Assembly (NCBI GenBank): GCA_025465385.1
Contig: JAODNG010000229.1
Span: forward strand, 1-16,111
Length of the DNA stretch: 16,111 nt
DNA from: Pseudonocardiales bacterium
Lineage (GTDB): Bacteria; Actinomycetota; Actinomycetes; Mycobacteriales; Pseudonocardiaceae
Direction of reading: 5' to 3'
This document shows positions 14,826-16,111 of the stretch, piece after piece. The notes beneath the pieces were generated by a model. It was given only the letters and a program-made list of their open reading frames with translations. It did no database searches and was not told the DNA's origin. The position numbers were made by a program, and so were the translations under genes. How positions within the stretch are numbered: position 1 is the stretch's first letter; every line of letters starts with the position of its first letter.

Positions 14826-15079
14826 TTCGGCAGGACCGGTTGCTGCTGGCTGAGCTGGGGCGGCTCAATACCGATGTCGTGCCGCTGGCCATGCGCATTA
14901 TGGATGAAAGCGCCACTGTCGAGGAGCATTACGTGTTCGCTGAACGGCTCGAGGCGATGGCACGGTTATTGCAGACGCGGGCGGAACACGTGGGATTGGT
15001 AGTTGACGAAGAGGTTGCGGTCGCCGCTGATCAGGACGTGAACGGCAGTGCGGACACGGTCCCTCACCAGGATTTGTGA
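14822..15079 (+). CDS. small helical acidic protein of unknown function
   Basis: The 85-aa product is mostly helical by composition (QDRLLLAELGRLNTDVVPLA, then EERL-type repeats such as VFAERLEAMARLLQTRAEH). It is acidic toward the C-terminus and has no cysteines or membrane segment. Similar small proteins sit next to XRE regulators in Pseudonocardiaceae in my memory, but I have no name for the family. It starts at GTG 14822 inside the stop of the leader ORF, and its own stop overlaps the next start as GTGA, so its translation depends on coupling. It could be a partner or antagonist of the divergent XRE regulator. Confidence 0.7.
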   Translation: MIRQDRLLLAELGRLNTDVVPLAMRIMDESATVEEHYVFAERLEAMARLLQTRAEHVGLVVDEEVAVAADQDVNGSADTVPHQDL

Positions 15080-15345
15080 GCACCGTGTATGAGGTTCGGC
15101 ATCGGATACTGCGGGAACGATTGGAGCAGACGGTTGCCACAGCCGAGCGAGCACCAGACGATGAATGTGTGCGGCTGGCGTTGTTGTGCCTGGCACTGCT
15201 TGAGAGACACCAGGTGACCAACAAGGATCGGTGCCAGTATTGCCGACCACCGCGTGATTGGCGGTGGAGACGGGGGTACCCGTGCACAGTGGTCTCGACT
15301 GTGAGTTTCTACCTGGAGCAGCCACGAGAGTTTCTGAGCCGTTGA
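15076..15345 (+). CDS. small protein with CxxC motif, unknown function
   Basis: The 89-aa product has an N-terminal helix pair (YEVRHRILRERLEQTVATAE and CVRLALLCLALLERHQ). A short Cys cluster follows, Cys53-x2-Cys56 (DRCQYCRPPRDWRWRRGYPC), with a third Cys at 70 and His45 nearby, which could hold a zinc or iron site. The end, VVSTVSFYLEQPREFLSR, is conserved in type in actinomycete proteins I recall near XRE regulators. It is joined to the previous gene by a GTGA overlap and ends the operon. No function is known to me. Confidence 0.72.
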   Translation: MSTVYEVRHRILRERLEQTVATAERAPDDECVRLALLCLALLERHQVTNKDRCQYCRPPRDWRWRRGYPCTVVSTVSFYLEQPREFLSR

Positions 15346-15446
15346 TACGTTCAGCGGCGGCAACGTCGACCACGTGTTATTTCGTGTGGAGCCGACCGGC
15401 CTGGCCAGCACTAGCGTGACGACAGACCTTTCGATGGGGTGATCCC

Positions 15447-15836
15447 GTGGATGTTCTGGCGGATGACGGCGTCCAGCGTGCGCTGGTGGCTGTTGCTCAT
15501 CCTGATGACGCTGACTTCTGGGCGGGTGGCACCGTGGCCCGCTGGTCTGCCGCCGGAATCCTGGTGACCTACCTGGTTCTCACCGATGGTGACGCCGGTG
15601 GGTTCGACCCCGCAGTGCCGCGCGCGGACATCCCGCGGATCCGGCGCTCTGAACAGCAGGCAGCGGTGCGCATCCTCGGTGTCCGCGATGTCAGGTTTCT
15701 GCGCCTCGCTGAGGGCACTATCGTCCAGGGCGTCGAGCTTTTGAACGTGACAGGATTCAGGCGGTGCGGCGGCGGCGCAGGAACGGATCTGATAGTGCGG
15801 GGGGCAGGTAGCCCGCGTCGGAACGTGACAGCGTGA
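15447..15836 (+). pseudogene. truncated PIG-L/LmbE deacetylase
   Basis: The frame starts at GTG 15447 and matches the first part of the PIG-L family: AVAHPDDADFWAGGTVARW, VLTDGDAGGFDPAVPRADI, EQQAAVRILGVRDVRFL. Similarity ends near residue 95-99 (about 15735). From there to the stop at 15836 the frame is only the reverse strand of the aldo/keto reductase end. The second half of the enzyme, including the His of the HPDH motif that completes the zinc site, is absent, so the protein should be inactive. The full-length relative at 9049-9762 is about half identical over the shared part, so this is an older paralogue and not a fresh copy. Confidence 0.8.
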
Positions 15837-16111
15837 CGCCGGGCGGGACGATCTCGTCAATGCGGTCGAGCACGTCCGTGGACAGCGTCACGTCGACGGC
15901 GCCGTGCTGAGATTCCAGGTGTTGCATCGTGCGTGGACCGATGATCGGTGCCGTCACGGCGGGGTGCTGGATCACGAAGGCCAGCGCAAGGTGAATCAGG
16001 GAGATCTCAGTCTGTTCGGCAAGCACGGCCAAGGCGTCGGCGCGTCCTGTCCCTTGCGGTACTTGCCGGTGAGCCGCCCGCCGACCAGCGGGCTCCACGG
16101 CAGGACACCCA
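15757..16111 (-). pseudogene. aldo/keto reductase, C-terminal part, frameshifted (5' part outside window)
   Basis: On the minus strand the end of a 330-residue-type NAD(P)H aldo/keto reductase is seen in two frames. From 16109 the frame reads GVLPWSPLVGGRLTGKYRKG, and it is lost at about 16050. The next frame gives RADALAVLAEQTEISLIHLA, AFVIQHPAVTAPIIGPRTMQ and the end VTLSRSDAGYLPPALSDPFL. In the family about 25-30 residues separate GKYRKG from the ALA-x-LAEE helix. Here they almost touch, so a small deletion that also shifts the frame best explains the break. The cofactor-binding IIGPRT motif survives, but the protein as encoded cannot be completed. It converges on the truncated deacetylase. 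Confidence 0.75.

Noticed and set aside
15346..15446. Terminator hairpin after the 89-aa gene (GTCG-CCACG ... CGTGTGG-CGAC)
   Set aside because: The stem is interrupted and there is no T-run, so the support is too weak.

Overview
This is high-GC DNA with densely packed genes, many GTG starts and purine-rich ribosome binding sites. It looks like a filamentous or morphologically complex actinomycete. Three things support this: an SsgA-like sporulation/cell-division protein, a MEDS/HATPase anti-sigma-type sensor, and a long XRE regulator of the type common in Streptomyces and Pseudonocardiaceae, with small divergent accessory genes beside it. The small gene pair at 14.8-15.3 kb most resembles Pseudonocardiaceae genes I remember. 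The exact genus is not determined.

Layout. 0-1.3 kb: the end of an SsuB/TauB-type ABC ATPase followed by its overlapping SsuC-type permease. 1.3-3.1 kb, minus strand: an SsgA-like protein and a long-chain-type acyl-CoA dehydrogenase. 3.2-4.2 kb, plus strand: a MEDS + HATPase regulatory protein. 4.2-8.2 kb, minus strand: a decayed methyltransferase fragment and the large RNA helicase HrpA. 8.3-9.8 kb: a plus-strand alpha/beta hydrolase that converges on a minus-strand PIG-L/LmbE deacetylase. 9.9-11.4 kb: a broken MerR gene, then a secreted lytic transglycosylase (minus strand) with a Thr/Ala repeat tail and a long, hairpin-rich leader. 11.4-14.5 kb, all minus strand: a small DoxX-like membrane protein, a SLOG-fold protein, a GNAT acetyltransferase and a Cys4-XRE regulator. 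14.75-15.35 kb, plus strand and divergent from the regulator: a 23-codon leader ORF and two small proteins, all joined by GTGA stop/start overlaps. 15.4-16.1 kb: a truncated PIG-L gene facing a frameshifted aldo/keto reductase at the window edge.

Most of the window is ordinary actinobacterial accessory and housekeeping content. Two parts stand out. The first is the divergent module at about 11.9-15.35 kb. On one side the XRE regulator and GNAT gene are 12 bases apart, with a SLOG gene following. On the other side is a tightly coupled micro-operon in which a perfect 9-bp hairpin lies inside the short leader ORF, just ahead of the next start codon; this looks like a translational switch. The second is the structured leader of the transglycosylase gene. 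The window also holds at least four gene remnants (methyltransferase, MerR, PIG-L, aldo/keto reductase), so the region seems to be losing genes. All assignments come from reading motifs by eye; no database search was run.
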